Shown: piece after piece, positions 32,471 through 43,504 of the stretch
How positions within the stretch are numbered: position 1 is the first letter of the stretch
Layout: each line of letters opens with the position of its first letter
Assembly: GCA_001931875.2 (NCBI GenBank)
Contig: MSJH02000781.1
Span: forward strand, 1 to 48,478
DNA length: 48,478 bases
Direction of reading: 5' to 3'
Origin: Byssochlamys sp. IMV 00236
Lineage: Eukaryota > Ascomycota > Eurotiomycetes > Eurotiales > Thermoascaceae
The notes under the pieces: generated by a model
What the model was told of the DNA's origin: nothing
Databases searched by the model: none
The model's input: the letters and a program-made list of their open reading frames with translations, nothing else
Position numbers and translations under genes: made by a program

Positions 32471-35400
32471 ATGGATTTCATACGAGCAATCACAAGAAAT
32501 GATATTGATAAAGTCAGAACCATGGTTCAATCAGGTGCAGATGTCAATAGCTCTGTCTTATGGAACTCAAAGGATACTTATTCCCCTGTGATTCCACCTG
32601 ATAGAATCAATAGACCTGACTTGATTAATAATGATCAAGAATATCAATGTAAACCACTCAACATTGCCGTCTTGGGTGGACACGCTGATATGTGTAGGCT
32701 ATTGCTTAGTGCAGGGGCAGATATCAATAGTAAAGATGGTCGAGGAAGGTAAATTGAACTTGCCATATCTATTTATTTGTTTCTTATATTTAGAAAGAAC
32801 CGCCTTGATTTGTGCGGTTTATGGTATCGATTTGGATGCATCCAACATCAACACATCCAACTTGGACTTGATTGCACAAACAAACCCTCATCATTTTGAT
32901 ATAATGAAAAATATAATCATGTGTCACCCAAACTTGCATTATGCTACCTTGGACTCTCCTCAGTATGAAATAAAGGGGATTACGCCTTTATGCTTGGCAA
33001 GTTACTTGGGAAAAGCAGATATTATCCAGTTACTGTTAGATGATGGAAGGGTCAACGTGGATGGAACGGACAGTAAGAATGCAACTGCTTTGATGTATGC
33101 TGGTATGTTTTCTCTTTCTCCTTACTATATTTCTCCTTTTCATCCTCATTTATTTTTATGCATAGCCAGAGACGGTAATGTGCCTATCATTAAAACACTA
33201 CTCAGATACAGTGCATCGCCTGACGTGACAGACAGCCATGGATGGTCTGCTATTCAATATGCGGAAAGGAACCCCGAGATTGTACAGATGTGTGAACAAG
33301 TGCTCCGAGTGAAAAGAGCAGAATATGCTGTAAGCAGACCTTTTAAATGTACAGTGGCGTAGTGTATTAAGCATGCTTGATTAGACAACAGATGATGTTC
33401 CATTCAAATATCCACTCAATTACAGTAAACTCTCTCATCTCATCAGCACGATGCCCAATTACCCTTCTTCACTTTCTCATCTTCAATTTGACACACTACC
33501 TGAACTGGACATTCTCGACCCCGCCGCACAACCTTTGATCCACATCATCCAGTCTGCCTTTTTACAAGCGATCAAAACGCATGATCATGTCTCCCTTCAG
33601 ACCTTATTGATGAAACCACCACAACTGAACCCAGGCCAGCCACGCCAAGGACCTCCTATTCTCATCAACCATCATGACGCCAAGACAGGGTTGACGCCCC
33701 TTCATCACGCCATGCGGGCCAAACCGCTACCCTCACTAGACACCATCAAGATGCTGTACTATGCAGGTGCTGACATGAACGCCCAAACCTACTACGGACG
33801 CACAGCAATACATCATCTCTCGCGTTTCGGTCCCGACAAGGAGGGACATTGGGGCATTCAAAAGAGCAATACAACACCATCACAGAACAATGGTCATGTG
33901 CCCATCGAGGGCATCAACGTCCCTCATCACTTGGCAACGTGCGCCTCGCTCTTAATTCGACTCGGTGCACTCGTCCATATTGCAGATCCTACCGGTAACA
34001 CGCCACTTCACTTTGCTGCTGAATTTGGAGGTGTAGCCGAAGTCATCGAGGTGCTCATTCTCGAAGGAGGGGCTGATATCCATTACAAGAACAAAAAGGG
34101 GGCAACGCCTCTAGACCTATGTAAATCAGAGGAGCTCAAGAGAAGGATCCTCGCGCTGGATCAGGAACGAAAGAACTCAAATAAGACCAAATCGATCTAT
34201 TCTTCAAGCGGCACGATCCGTCCGTTTGATTCGGCATCAGAGTACAACCGAACGTCGCTCACCTTGATTCACCGACCGACGAGTTTGTTCCTCAAGGACA
34301 GTAGAGCAGAGTGTAATGATTTTGAAATCATTCTGAAATCGTTTTTCAACTACCAGACCACGTTTACAGATTCTATCGAACAATCCTTGGCTTATCTCAC
34401 TGATTCCATCGTTGGTAACTGGCCCAAGAAGGACGAGCCGATGTCGATGATCCAGCAGCTTGAAAAGACCATCGTTCAGCTCCGGTATGAGCTACGTGAG
34501 GCACACGAGATGTTTGATACGACAGATCAACGCGTCGAAAAGGTTATGATGGCCTTTCGTGAAGAACTAGAACAGGTCGAACAGATACACCAGGCTGACT
34601 GGGAAATGTCTGAGCTTCAGCATGACAAAACCGAGAAACTGTTTGATGTCTTTGAACGTATCGATGGTCGATACTCTCAGCTGGAAATTGCTCAACACGA
34701 ACTTGTAGATCAAATAGAGACGTTAAGAAAGACGATATCTAGAAGACAACCTCAGAAAGCGGTCACGGAACACGATTTGGGTTCAGGCATTGTTCATTTA
34801 TTTCAGACATTGTTTATCCTTCAGACTGTCCCTGTCGATCCAGCACTTCATGTACGAGATGATAAGACAAGATTATGTCATGATCTTCAGTCTGTCGTTT
34901 CCCAAGTCATTGACGAGATCAACAGATATCTTGAGCAACTGGATGATGCGGGTAAGATAAGTCAACTGAAAGATGCCAAAGCCAGCATCGAGCAGCGCTG
35001 GTTAGTCATCAAGGAGGAGTTCACGCAGGATGATATCCGAGAATTTCCATCGATACCTATGCCTAGTACAGCTTTGACGAAGCCTTTGATTAAAGGAAAG
35101 AGGAGGGTCAATGAAGATCAAGTGTACAACCTGAATCAGCTCGAGCTTTCATTTGATATCTTGCATTCCAATCTTTACGAAATTCAAAGAGATATCCAGA
35201 TTATTACTGAGCAGACGGAAATAGTAACTGCTAATAAAAAGAAGATGTATGAGCTGTGCATCTCACTTGAAAAGGAACTCAGCTCAGATGCAACAGAAGG
35301 AAAAAGATCAGAAAAGGACATCAAAACAGAGCTCAATCAGGTCATGTACTGGACACAGCAGCTATTCAATAAGCAACACGTACTCGACATTGAGAAAACG

Positions 35401-36490
35401 CAGCTATTGAAGGAGTATCAGGAGGCAGAGAAGAAGCTGAATGAAACACGCGTTTCACTTCAAAAGGTGAGGCCGCACGTATTACTACAGGGTTTGCTTG
35501 AACGATTGGATACAGATGATGTTTGCCTTTCTTCGTACATCAAGGTCGAAAAGGATTGGAAGGAGGATACTAACCTAGTAATGGAGATCACAGATTACAT
35601 GTCGCATGTGGATGATGTGGACGATGACGATGATGATTCTGATTCTGCCGCTTCAACCACTCATAGTGAACTGACCGCGCTGCAGATTAAGCAGATCGAC
35701 GCTCAGTGTGCCTCCAAACTCTCAGCATTGTGTTACATGACTCGGCTCGATGCTAGTCTTTACTGTCTCAAGGTGCTCACTCATAAATTCATTATTCGGT
35801 CCCGCCAGAATCTACTGGAAATTCAGGCCATGCTGGCTCAAGCAAGTACAGAATTAGAAGATATACGAAACCGTATGACTCAACTTTATGACGAAGCTGC
35901 AGAGGTCGCCCGACAAGTATTTGCGCTCAAGACTGAGCTAGAGACAATCGTTCGTCACCGTAAGGAAGAGGTCGTCAAAGTATGGGAGGTCGTGGATGAA
36001 GTATCCGAGGGCGTCAAGGCCAAGATGGCACAATACCAAAAGACAAAGCAATCTAACGAGTCGTCTAAACAGCTGCATCAAGCTCAGGCTGTGTCCAAAG
36101 AAACAGCAGGTGGCGTGGAAGAGCAGGATAGACATCAATGGATCATTCGCGAACTAGAACAGCTTCAGCACGCCTACGAAGGCTTACAGTCAGCCATTGA
36201 TGATCTGAAACAGGAGCAAGCTATGATCGGACAAAGCTTAAAGCAGCTTTCCACAAACTTGATCGAGCCTCAAGTCAACAGTTTGGTTGGACAGGATCCA
36301 ACCTCACTTTTATCTGTCAGTGACCAGCTCACCGAACTGATTGAGAGGGTCAAGGAAGGTGAATTGGGTTTACGTCCCATTTCGTTCTGGTCGCAGATGT
36401 TTAAGGTGGGTGATGAGATTCCATCCAAAATGACCCAAACGACAAGGTACTGAATTTTGGTTGATAAAAAAAAAATCATACATGCTGATT

Positions 36491-36531
<41 letters not shown>

Positions 36532-36800
36532 CTAGTTTGGCGACAACAATATCTAGTAACAGTATATCCAACATTTCTGCAGCTTCACAGCGACTTCCGA
36601 ATACTGGCACAAGGTCTTCCTATACAAGACCGCCTTCCATACGAACAGAAAGAAAACGAATGTCGATTATTTCTGCGACAAGCCTTTCTTCATTATCTTC
36701 CTATCAACAAGAAAGAATGATAGCAAAAGCTTCAAATCTGAGCAATGCGTTGTCAAGAGCTCAACAAAAAGATGGCACATTGAAGCCTTTGAGGACGTAG
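32471..36800 (+). CDS. Ankyrin-repeat and coiled-coil protein, 1357 residues
   Basis: Exons 32471-32748, 32798-33102, 33166-33329, 33385-36446 and 36536-36800 join in phase. The first about 560 residues hold ankyrin repeats, for example KPLNIAVLGGHADMCRLLLS, ITPLCLASYLGKADIIQLLL, VPIIKTLLRYSASPDVTDSH and NTPLHFAAEFGGVAEVIEVL. The middle and C-terminal part is coiled coil (about 680-1250), with DEPMSMIQQLEKTIVQLRYE and similar heptads, broken by an acidic DDVDDDDDDSDSAAS patch. The last 90 residues are Ser/Arg-rich and may be regulated by phosphorylation. No enzyme domain is visible; a scaffold role is inferred. The acceptor of intron 4 is preceded by 40 consecutive T. Exon 4 uses the gattag acceptor at 33384; the later ttacag would break frame. 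Confidence 0.87.
36492..36531 (+). repeat. T40 homopolymer forming a polypyrimidine tract
   Basis: Forty uninterrupted T, then CTAG, immediately before exon 5 of the ankyrin/coiled-coil gene. It is the polypyrimidine tract of the last intron (36447-36535). Confidence 0.9.
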
Positions 36801-37770
36801 TTTTTAATAAAGCATATGTATAACATTTAAACTATTGAAAGTGTGTGACAGTTGTGATGTGTGACATCCAGATCTGTGGATAGAATTTTACCTTTTGATT
36901 AAGAACAATCATAAAATCCGCTTATTCTATGAAGAGTCTAGGCTTAGTAGCATAGAGTCGTATCAAAAAAGAACCTTATATCTAATTTTGTAAATAAAAA
37001 GGACATGAGGTATTGTGCGATGAAGCACAAACCTGTATTACTGTTCCTATTGACAACTTACTGCCTATCTTTGTCTAGCTTCGTCATACACTTTAGGATA
37101 ATCACAATAAATTGTTACTGATAGTATACACCTATAAAAATATGTCGATGCATAAACAGCAGTGTTCAAATATGCTTAGATTATAGGCATATTTCATTGC
37201 TATATGCCTCAGGTTGAGTTTTAATATTTAAGCAAAATTGCCTCGCTTCCAGATTGCATTGAAGAATGTTCGATTAAAGGATGACGGAAATTCTTTTTAT
37301 AAGGTCAATGGTCACTATCAAAAAGCTGTTCTGCCAACTCTATGACTCATGAGCCATCTCAAAGCAAATAAGGCGAGGTCATCAGCTTTTGTATTTTATG
37401 CAAAAAGATAAAAATGTACATATCCGTGGACCCTTTTTAAAAACAAGCACATTGGTGTAATGTTCGTGATACATTGGAAAAAAAAGGGCATAGAATTAGA
37501 ATGTTGGTCCGGTACAATAGACTTTGATACAAATAAACATATTTGTACACATGTGTGTCGCAGCAACATAAATACCAAGTCGTACTATGGAAGCTATTAT
37601 TACCAAAGAAGAGTATAATAAAGTATCACTCTTAATCATGGTATAAAGTGTATACATCCTCTTTTATTATATCCCACCAGTCGCTGCCTATAACTTAACA
37701 CTTTGTTACTTGTTTTACCATGTAGCTGGATCAATATCCAACCTAAACCTTATTAGTAAGGGTAGTAATA
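36801..37770. other. Intergenic, no gene seen
   Basis: About 1 kb of AT-rich DNA with AATAAA-like signals near 36808 (3' end of the ankyrin gene). No conserved frame or RNA gene recognised. Confidence 0.5.
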
Positions 37771-38265
37771 TTAACAGATAAGGTTTAGTCGGGGAGTAGC
37801 TGCACAAAATACCAATTTAGACGAGCGTGATTTTTGTTTAGATATGTGTGATTTTTTTTTTAGCCCCTTTATCCCGAAATCTAAATAACTATTAGACGAA
37901 TATAAAGCCGGAGATGGGTCTGTACTTCCTGGCAGTGTTCCAAGGAAAATTAAACAGGAACCAAAAAAGTTGTTTCCACAACATTCAGCCTTTTTGATTA
38001 TGCTTGAATCATCTGTCTTTTGAAAATTAAACGAATTGGTGTGAATGTAAACGTGGTAATGATGTGTAGCGAATGTTAGATCGATATCTGGGAGACAAGA
38101 ATCCTGTGACACTGTTGTATATCCTTTTATAAATGTCTCCCATGTAAAAATGTTTGGTACATACCGGTCATAGAGTAATGTGGATACCACAGTGAATGCA
38201 GTGTTTCCTGATGTTAGTTTTTCTTCTTTATTGCAACTATACAAGGAAAAAAAATACAATTTCAT
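37771..38265 (-). CDS. Hypothetical open frame, possibly part of a decayed element
   Basis: A 164-residue open frame, unusually long for this AT-rich stretch. The first coding bases are probably not the ATG: a good acceptor (ccttgtatag at about 38239) precedes CNKEEKLTSGNTAFTVV, so residues before it would be intron. Readable content includes LLYDRYVPNIFTWETFIKGY, CLPDIDLTFATHHYHVYIHT and AECCGNNFFGSCLIFLGTLP. No family is recognised and no upstream exon is clear. It lies on the same strand as the decayed spliced gene at 38898-40420, so the two could be remnants of one element. Confidence 0.3.
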   Translation of the reverse strand: MKLYFFSLYSCNKEEKLTSGNTAFTVVSTLLYDRYVPNIFTWETFIKGYTTVSQDSCLPDIDLTFATHHYHVYIHTNSFNFQKTDDSSIIKKAECCGNNFFGSCLIFLGTLPGSTDPSPALYSSNSYLDFGIKGLKKKSHISKQKSRSSKLVFCAATPRLNLIC

Positions 38266-38802
38266 GAGTATTCAATTTTTATATGATGGAAATGGTGCTG
38301 TTGTCGATGAATAATGGCAGACCGGAAGTCATGTGTTATATTGCTGACGAAGATCAGCATGCTCTTGAATAATGAGTCTAATTTGGAGGTTTATCAAAGC
38401 TCACAGTTTTTTTTATATTTTTTTATTTTATTATTTCAATGAACAAGCCAAGGGAATCGAAAGGATAGAGAATGATATACTTTTTTTTGTGCCTGAAGCG
38501 GTTAATGGTCACATTGATGTCATTAGGGATGGGGTTTTCAGAAGTCACTATGAGATTCATCTAAGCATGCAATCCGATGGTAGTTTTATCGAGTGTAAGC
38601 CCGAAGAACGGCTTATTTGACTGATTAATTTGCCCTAGTGATCGCAGGTGCTAAAGGGTTGGCGAGTTTTTGGAATTTGTGGTTTAAAGATTCGTTGTTG
38701 AGGTATTGGTTATTGTTATTGTTAGTACTCTTGTAAATGTGTAGAATAAAAGCAAAGAAGTGATAAACCTCTGTTTTGTTAGAAGTGAGAGGAGGAGTTC
38801 GT

Positions 38803-38843
<41 letters not shown>

Positions 38844-38897
38844 AGGCTATTTTAAGTCAACTGTAATCTCACACGTAAAGATTAGTATTAGGCATGT
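38266..38897. other. Gene-poor stretch with plus-strand open frame and A36 tract
   Basis: A plus-strand frame at about 38435-38620 reads EQAKGIERIENDILFFVPEA, then VIRDGVFRSHYEIHLSMQSD, and stops at 38618-38620. It is followed by AATAAA (38745-38750) and 36 consecutive A (38806-38841). I do not recognise the protein. The order frame, polyadenylation signal, poly(A) would suit a truncated retrocopy or non-LTR insertion, but no target-site duplication was found. Confidence 0.35.
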
Positions 38898-40420
38898 TCA
38901 AATACGACAGTTGTCGATGGTGGTAATTAAGGTAGTATCATCAAAGAATTGAGTTAAAATCGATTGAAAAATTTTGTATATGGCAGTTCCCACCACCTTC
39001 AATTTGTTGCATAACGAGGATAAAATGCATTTTTCTAAACGAGGGTTCCCACATATAACATCGGTTGCGATTGTTTGGAAATGTTTGGATGCAGTACGAT
39101 AATTCGCACTGTCATTGCCATTATCCCATCCTGTGAGAGTATAGATGGTATATGGTCTAGCCGCCAAATCATCTACTGCCTCGTTGCTTGCTCGACAAAG
39201 AAAGTAAGTCGATCGATGGTGAAAACGAGTTCGCAGTGGGCGTAATTGGTAAATTAAATCATAGGGAGTAATGGATGCTGCATTGTTATTTTGAGCAATT
39301 TCAGCTGCTTCTTTCCAAGCTGATTCCTTGATGAAAATGGTGGCATTTTTACTTGAGAACTGTCATTCAGGTCAAAGGATATGGTGCTCGACCCGGTTTC
39401 TGGGTCGAAAATGCATCTAAACGCAGACTTGAAGTGACTAATGCATTAAGCGTTTTCGTACCATCCGCGTCCGTTATTGTCGTGGGATACACGTTTTTTT
39501 ATTTCGTGTCTTCAGGAGGAATTGAGATATACGTTAATCTCCCATTTTTTGTTCGAAATGATTCTCGATGGGCATCCAAGGTTCTTCTTCTACCAAATAC
39601 CTCAACACAATTTACAAGCAACACCTTTCCGGTAAATTCGTCTAATAAGATTGATCCTGTCAAAGTCCGGCTGCAAGCATACCTCATACTTTTGTGAATT
39701 GACCAATCTTGGTTTAAAAACGTAGTCATATTGTTTGTCGGTCCAATATAGGTGCAGTTCATGACGTGTTGTCGCAAATGAAGTGGTCCGGCATTGGCGG
39801 CACTGTAAAGGGGCATGGATGTCGTCTGGATCGTTTTTGCCCCTTCAAATGCGCTTTGTTTCGGAACTAAGAGATACACTTTCATTCTGTCATTTTTATA
39901 AGCATGTAGATTCTTCACGTGTGTGAGCGCATTGTATTCGACGTTATCATCGTTGCTCTATGCGATAGGCTGTAAGTCATACGTGTCCATGATGGCAAGC
40001 AGACGTTTCTTTTCGCAATTATCCCAATCTGTTGATTGACAGGCATTTAGAAACGCGTTATTGTAGTCACGTTTATTCACTACAGTCGAACCCTCAGCAG
40101 AACAATCCAGCACAGAAATATGTAACTTTGGTAGGATGAAGTTGTGGTTTGCTTCGAGCCCTTCATCACTGAATATTCCCTCTTCATTACCGTCAACGTC
40201 GTGCAATAGCGAATGCTCTATTAAAAATAAAGGTTGTGAGTTATCATATTGAGATTTAGTTGCTATTGGGACACGCAAATGAACTTACTAAACGAAATAG
40301 TCCTTATAACTTGGCATTTTTTGTTTCGCACGTGTTTAGAAACCCCACTTGAAGTTTCGAATGACAGATTGTCGTTACAGAGGCATCGGAAGTAGTCACT
40401 ACAACGAATGAGGTAAATCC
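38898..40420 (-). pseudogene. Decayed spliced gene, probable mobile-element origin, unknown family
   Basis: On the minus strand, coding-like blocks follow each other. About 40413-40289 has IYLIRCSDYFRCLCNDNLSF and SSGVSKHVRNKKCQVIR, a Cys/His arrangement like a degenerate zinc finger. A GTAAGT donor at about 40288 joins in phase to the taatag acceptor at 40218, giving HSLLHDVDGNEEGIFSDEGL and onward to a TAG (39958-39960). The same frame continues with VKNLHAYKNDRMKVYLLVPK, NCTYIGPTNNMTTFLNQDWS, GSILLDEFTGKVLLVNCVEV, to a TAA (39499-39501). After frame changes it reads ATIFIKESAWKEAAEIAQNN and RPYTIYTLTGWDNGNDSANY to 38898. The phase-consistent intron shows this was once a real gene. The internal stops and shifts show it is broken. 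The N-terminal finger suggests a transposase-like protein, but the family is unknown to me. Confidence 0.5.
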
Positions 40421-42269
40421 CGGTGTTGTCTTAACAAGTTGCTAAACTTAACAATAGCCATGGCAAAGTAGAAAGGACACTTGGACTCTTTCCACTTCAA
40501 CAAAAAAAGGTGCACACTTGGTACACTCAAAAATAGCCAATACTACGGACGCCGCCTCTACCCACTGCCTATGATGTAGTCCAACAAAACTTTTCAATCT
40601 GCAGAGTCAAACTAAACATGACTTTTATAAAATCGTCATATTGGCTTGTTTCTTTTCAAGAAGAAGAGAAAAAAGAAAGAAATGTTGTTATTTATTTATT
40701 CTAATTTTATGTTGTCAGTTGATCAAAAAAGAACCAAGATCATTCATGTGTAATTATGATAAATTCGTATTTTATATCACAGAGAGTGAACTGGACAGCC
40801 TTGGGTTAAGCAGAGACTTTGATAGTGTGAGGTTGTAAAGTGCCAACATTGGTAGCAACCGTTGCACCAAGTGTTTGCCAATTTTATTGGTCTAAAAAAA
40901 TTCAGGCTTGTAATTCTTTGGTAACTGAGTTTGATTCTACACGCAGGTGATCTCATGTGCCTAGTCAAATTCAACTTCAGTCTCCTATCTGGTATACCCT
41001 TTTCTAGAATAGGAAAGCGAGAATAGAAGCCATGAAGATGTTATGGAGATAATATGTAGTCATGGTAACCATCATACATGTTGATTTATGTCTGAATCTA
41101 CCTATTCTTCTTTTATTTTTGTCGTTTTTTTCGCAATCTGTTAAGGATAGTTACACAGGACCTTAATCTGATGTTTAAATAAGAACGGATCGACCATTCA
41201 TATTACTTTGTTTATGCGCATGCGCTAATCAAAAACATACTATTGGGCAATGTAAAGACTACAATATTTGACATTATGCGTCTATTTCTGTCTTCAAAAA
41301 AAAATCCCATTTTTTATTTTCGGGCCACAAAGAAACAAAAGGGAAGAGCGCCCGAAACGCGGCCTTAGACCATAACCTTATTTAGTATTCGCCATCTAAT
41401 CCTAAAAGCGCGCGATTGCTCTTCTGCAACCCTCGTTTCTATGACAACTCTTTTTTCCACGTTTTGTACAACAATAACGAATTCTTCAATTGAAGCAGTT
41501 TAAATCATTTATTTTCCTTTTTTAAAAAGTAAAAAGTTGAGAACAGAATTATGTTGAGGTAACCTGTTGATTCTTAGAAGAGTAATACCAAGAATTACCT
41601 ATTATCCGTACCTGTTATTATCTTCATTGCTTATTCTTGTCTTTTTTTTTCCTTGGCCGATTGTGGCTTCAAATCACGATGTATTCTCCACGCAGCCTAA
41701 AGATTTCGTTGATCCTCGGTACTATATCTTTTTTTATTAATCTCCGTGCATGAAGCACAAGCATTTCAGTGTTACTCATTCTTTGTCGTAATAAATTACC
41801 CTGATATTGCTGTATTATTTGTAAATTTAGTCTAAGTAGGTATACTTATGTAATCTAGTTGCGGTCTAAAGCTATGTCCAAAGAACAATACCCAATTCAT
41901 CATTTGTAATACTGAATAACATTTTATACAAAAATTCATATGCTCTTTATACATAACGTACATAAACAAATGTACTAGAATTTGAATACAAATCGTGATA
42001 CAAGCACTTTGGCTGTGTACCACCGCCATTGTTACATAACCACAATGCCCTTTTCCAATCTATTAGCCACACAAGCATATACACACAGACAGTTTTCATT
42101 CTGAGTCTTTTTGAATAAATCTAATTGGTAAAGTCAGCTCGTTTTGATAAAATCGTATCTTTGCTTCCGTATTTTCAATCGGAGATTCTTTAGATTTCTA
42201 GACAATAAAAAAAGACTAAAGTATAAATAAGCCAAGTGTTTTCCCTTATTATCCACATTTCATCTTCAA
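40421..42269. other. Gene-poor intergenic stretch; TATA box of MYND gene near its end
   Basis: 1.85 kb without a credible frame. Repeated attempts to find tRNA arms or conserved coding segments failed. At 42222-42229 TATAAATA lies 48 bases before the MYND-protein ATG at 42270 and is a plausible TATA box. Confidence 0.5.
42222..42229 (+). promoter_or_regulatory. TATA box of the MYND-protein gene
   Basis: TATAAATA, 48 bases before the ATG, with a short pyrimidine-rich stretch between them. Confidence 0.5.
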
Positions 42270-43202
42270 ATGCTATCTCCAAAAGTTCTTCAATCCCCTT
42301 CTATCGAATCAAAAAATGTGTTTCAGCCCTCTTATTTCTCTTCTAATCACTATCAATATCAATTAGCTGTTGATGCTAAACGCAAGTACTCAGTCAAGGA
42401 CTGTATAAGATTAGCCTCTCAAGTTAACATAAAGCATGATGCCAATGGTTGTTACCGTTGTGACTTAGTTGCAAGCTACTATATGACGGCACTCAAGATT
42501 GCCCGTGAGCAAGAGCCTATTATTTGTAATCAAGATCTTTTCCAGCTGGTTTCTGAAATGATCAATCTCATCCTCTCTCATCGCGAAACAAGCAAATACC
42601 AATCTTTAGTCTGGTTTGACCTTCTCACAGCTGAGCTATGGGAACTTGCCAAACAGCTTAAAGAAGAATCATTTGAAAATGATATCTATATTCCCATGGA
42701 TGGTATCGCCAAGCGTGGCTCAGTTGATTCAAGTGCAAGTCAAGAATCAGAAGAGTTGGAGCTAGAGGATGAAGAAGAGATGTTCAAGAGAGCTATTCGT
42801 ACATCCATATATCATTGTCGCGCGGTTGTCTGTGAACAACACAAGGATGTAGAGCAGGCTATTGTTTACTATCGAAAATGCGCTTCGGTAAGACCAACTA
42901 TTTTTGAATCACAGCAAAACATGCAAAAGCACGCCTTGACCTCCATGCGTCGCCTTATCTCTTCCGAGGTGACAAGCCGGCCCATTAGCACACTCAAGAC
43001 TCGACCCACATGGTCATCCACTTTTAGCTCAGATTCCGCTTCGTCTTCTATCAGGACTTTATCCACATTTATCTGCTCAAACTGTAGTATCGAAAAGCAG
43101 ACGATGCCTGTTTGTGCAAAATGCAAAATCCAACCTTACTGTAGCATACGCTGTATGAAATCTCACAAGTCTGTTCATGAATTAACCTGCTCAAAGTCAT
43201 AA
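42270..43202 (+). CDS. MYND-type zinc-finger protein
   Basis: Single exon, 310 residues. The C-terminus (about 267-308) is a MYND finger: ICSNCSIEKQTMPVCAKCKI, then QPYCSIRCMKSHKSVHELTC, with all Cys/His ligands present. MYND domains bind proline-rich peptides in partner proteins, often corepressors. The preceding 260 residues are helical, with CIRLASQVNIKHDANGCYRC and DLVASYYMTALKIAREQEP, an acidic Ser/Glu-rich insert (SQESEELELEDEEEMFKRAI) and a TPR-like helix pair (HKDVEQAIVYYRKCASVRPT). No SET domain, so it is not a SMYD methyltransferase. AATAAA occurs at 43291-43296. The gene is intronless, unlike most neighbours. Confidence 0.9.
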   Translation: MLSPKVLQSPSIESKNVFQPSYFSSNHYQYQLAVDAKRKYSVKDCIRLASQVNIKHDANGCYRCDLVASYYMTALKIAREQEPIICNQDLFQLVSEMINLILSHRETSKYQSLVWFDLLTAELWELAKQLKEESFENDIYIPMDGIAKRGSVDSSASQESEELELEDEEEMFKRAIRTSIYHCRAVVCEQHKDVEQAIVYYRKCASVRPTIFESQQNMQKHALTSMRRLISSEVTSRPISTLKTRPTWSSTFSSDSASSSIRTLSTFICSNCSIEKQTMPVCAKCKIQPYCSIRCMKSHKSVHELTCSKS

Positions 43203-43290
43203 CTCATACCCTGTTCATTCTTATCTCATCATTTTTGCCTTGCTCTTGTGCATTTTTTATTCATTCTTGCATTTTCTTGGATTCTTTGCA

Positions 43291-43296
43291 AATAAA
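43291..43296 (+). terminator. Polyadenylation signal of the MYND gene
   Basis: AATAAA about 90 bases after the stop codon at 43200-43202; a second copy is at 43316-43321. Confidence 0.45.
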
Positions 43297-43504
43297 CTAT
43301 TCATTGCTTATTTTCAATAAATGACATTGTCTCTTCTTTAGTATTGTTATCCAGTCTTGGTTGCACAATTTACATAGCTCGTTTAAAACCATACTAAGCA
43401 TGCCTTACCACTTGGAAACACATGTCAATAACAAAAAACGAAGCATGGCACAAACTTGCTTTAAACCAAATAAACAGTTTATTCTTTTTCTTTTACTTTC
43501 TTTT

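Noticed and set aside
36457..36800. Independent plus-strand frames beginning with poly-Phe
   Set aside because: The Phe runs are the T40 intron tract; the downstream part is exon 5 of the ankyrin gene in another frame.
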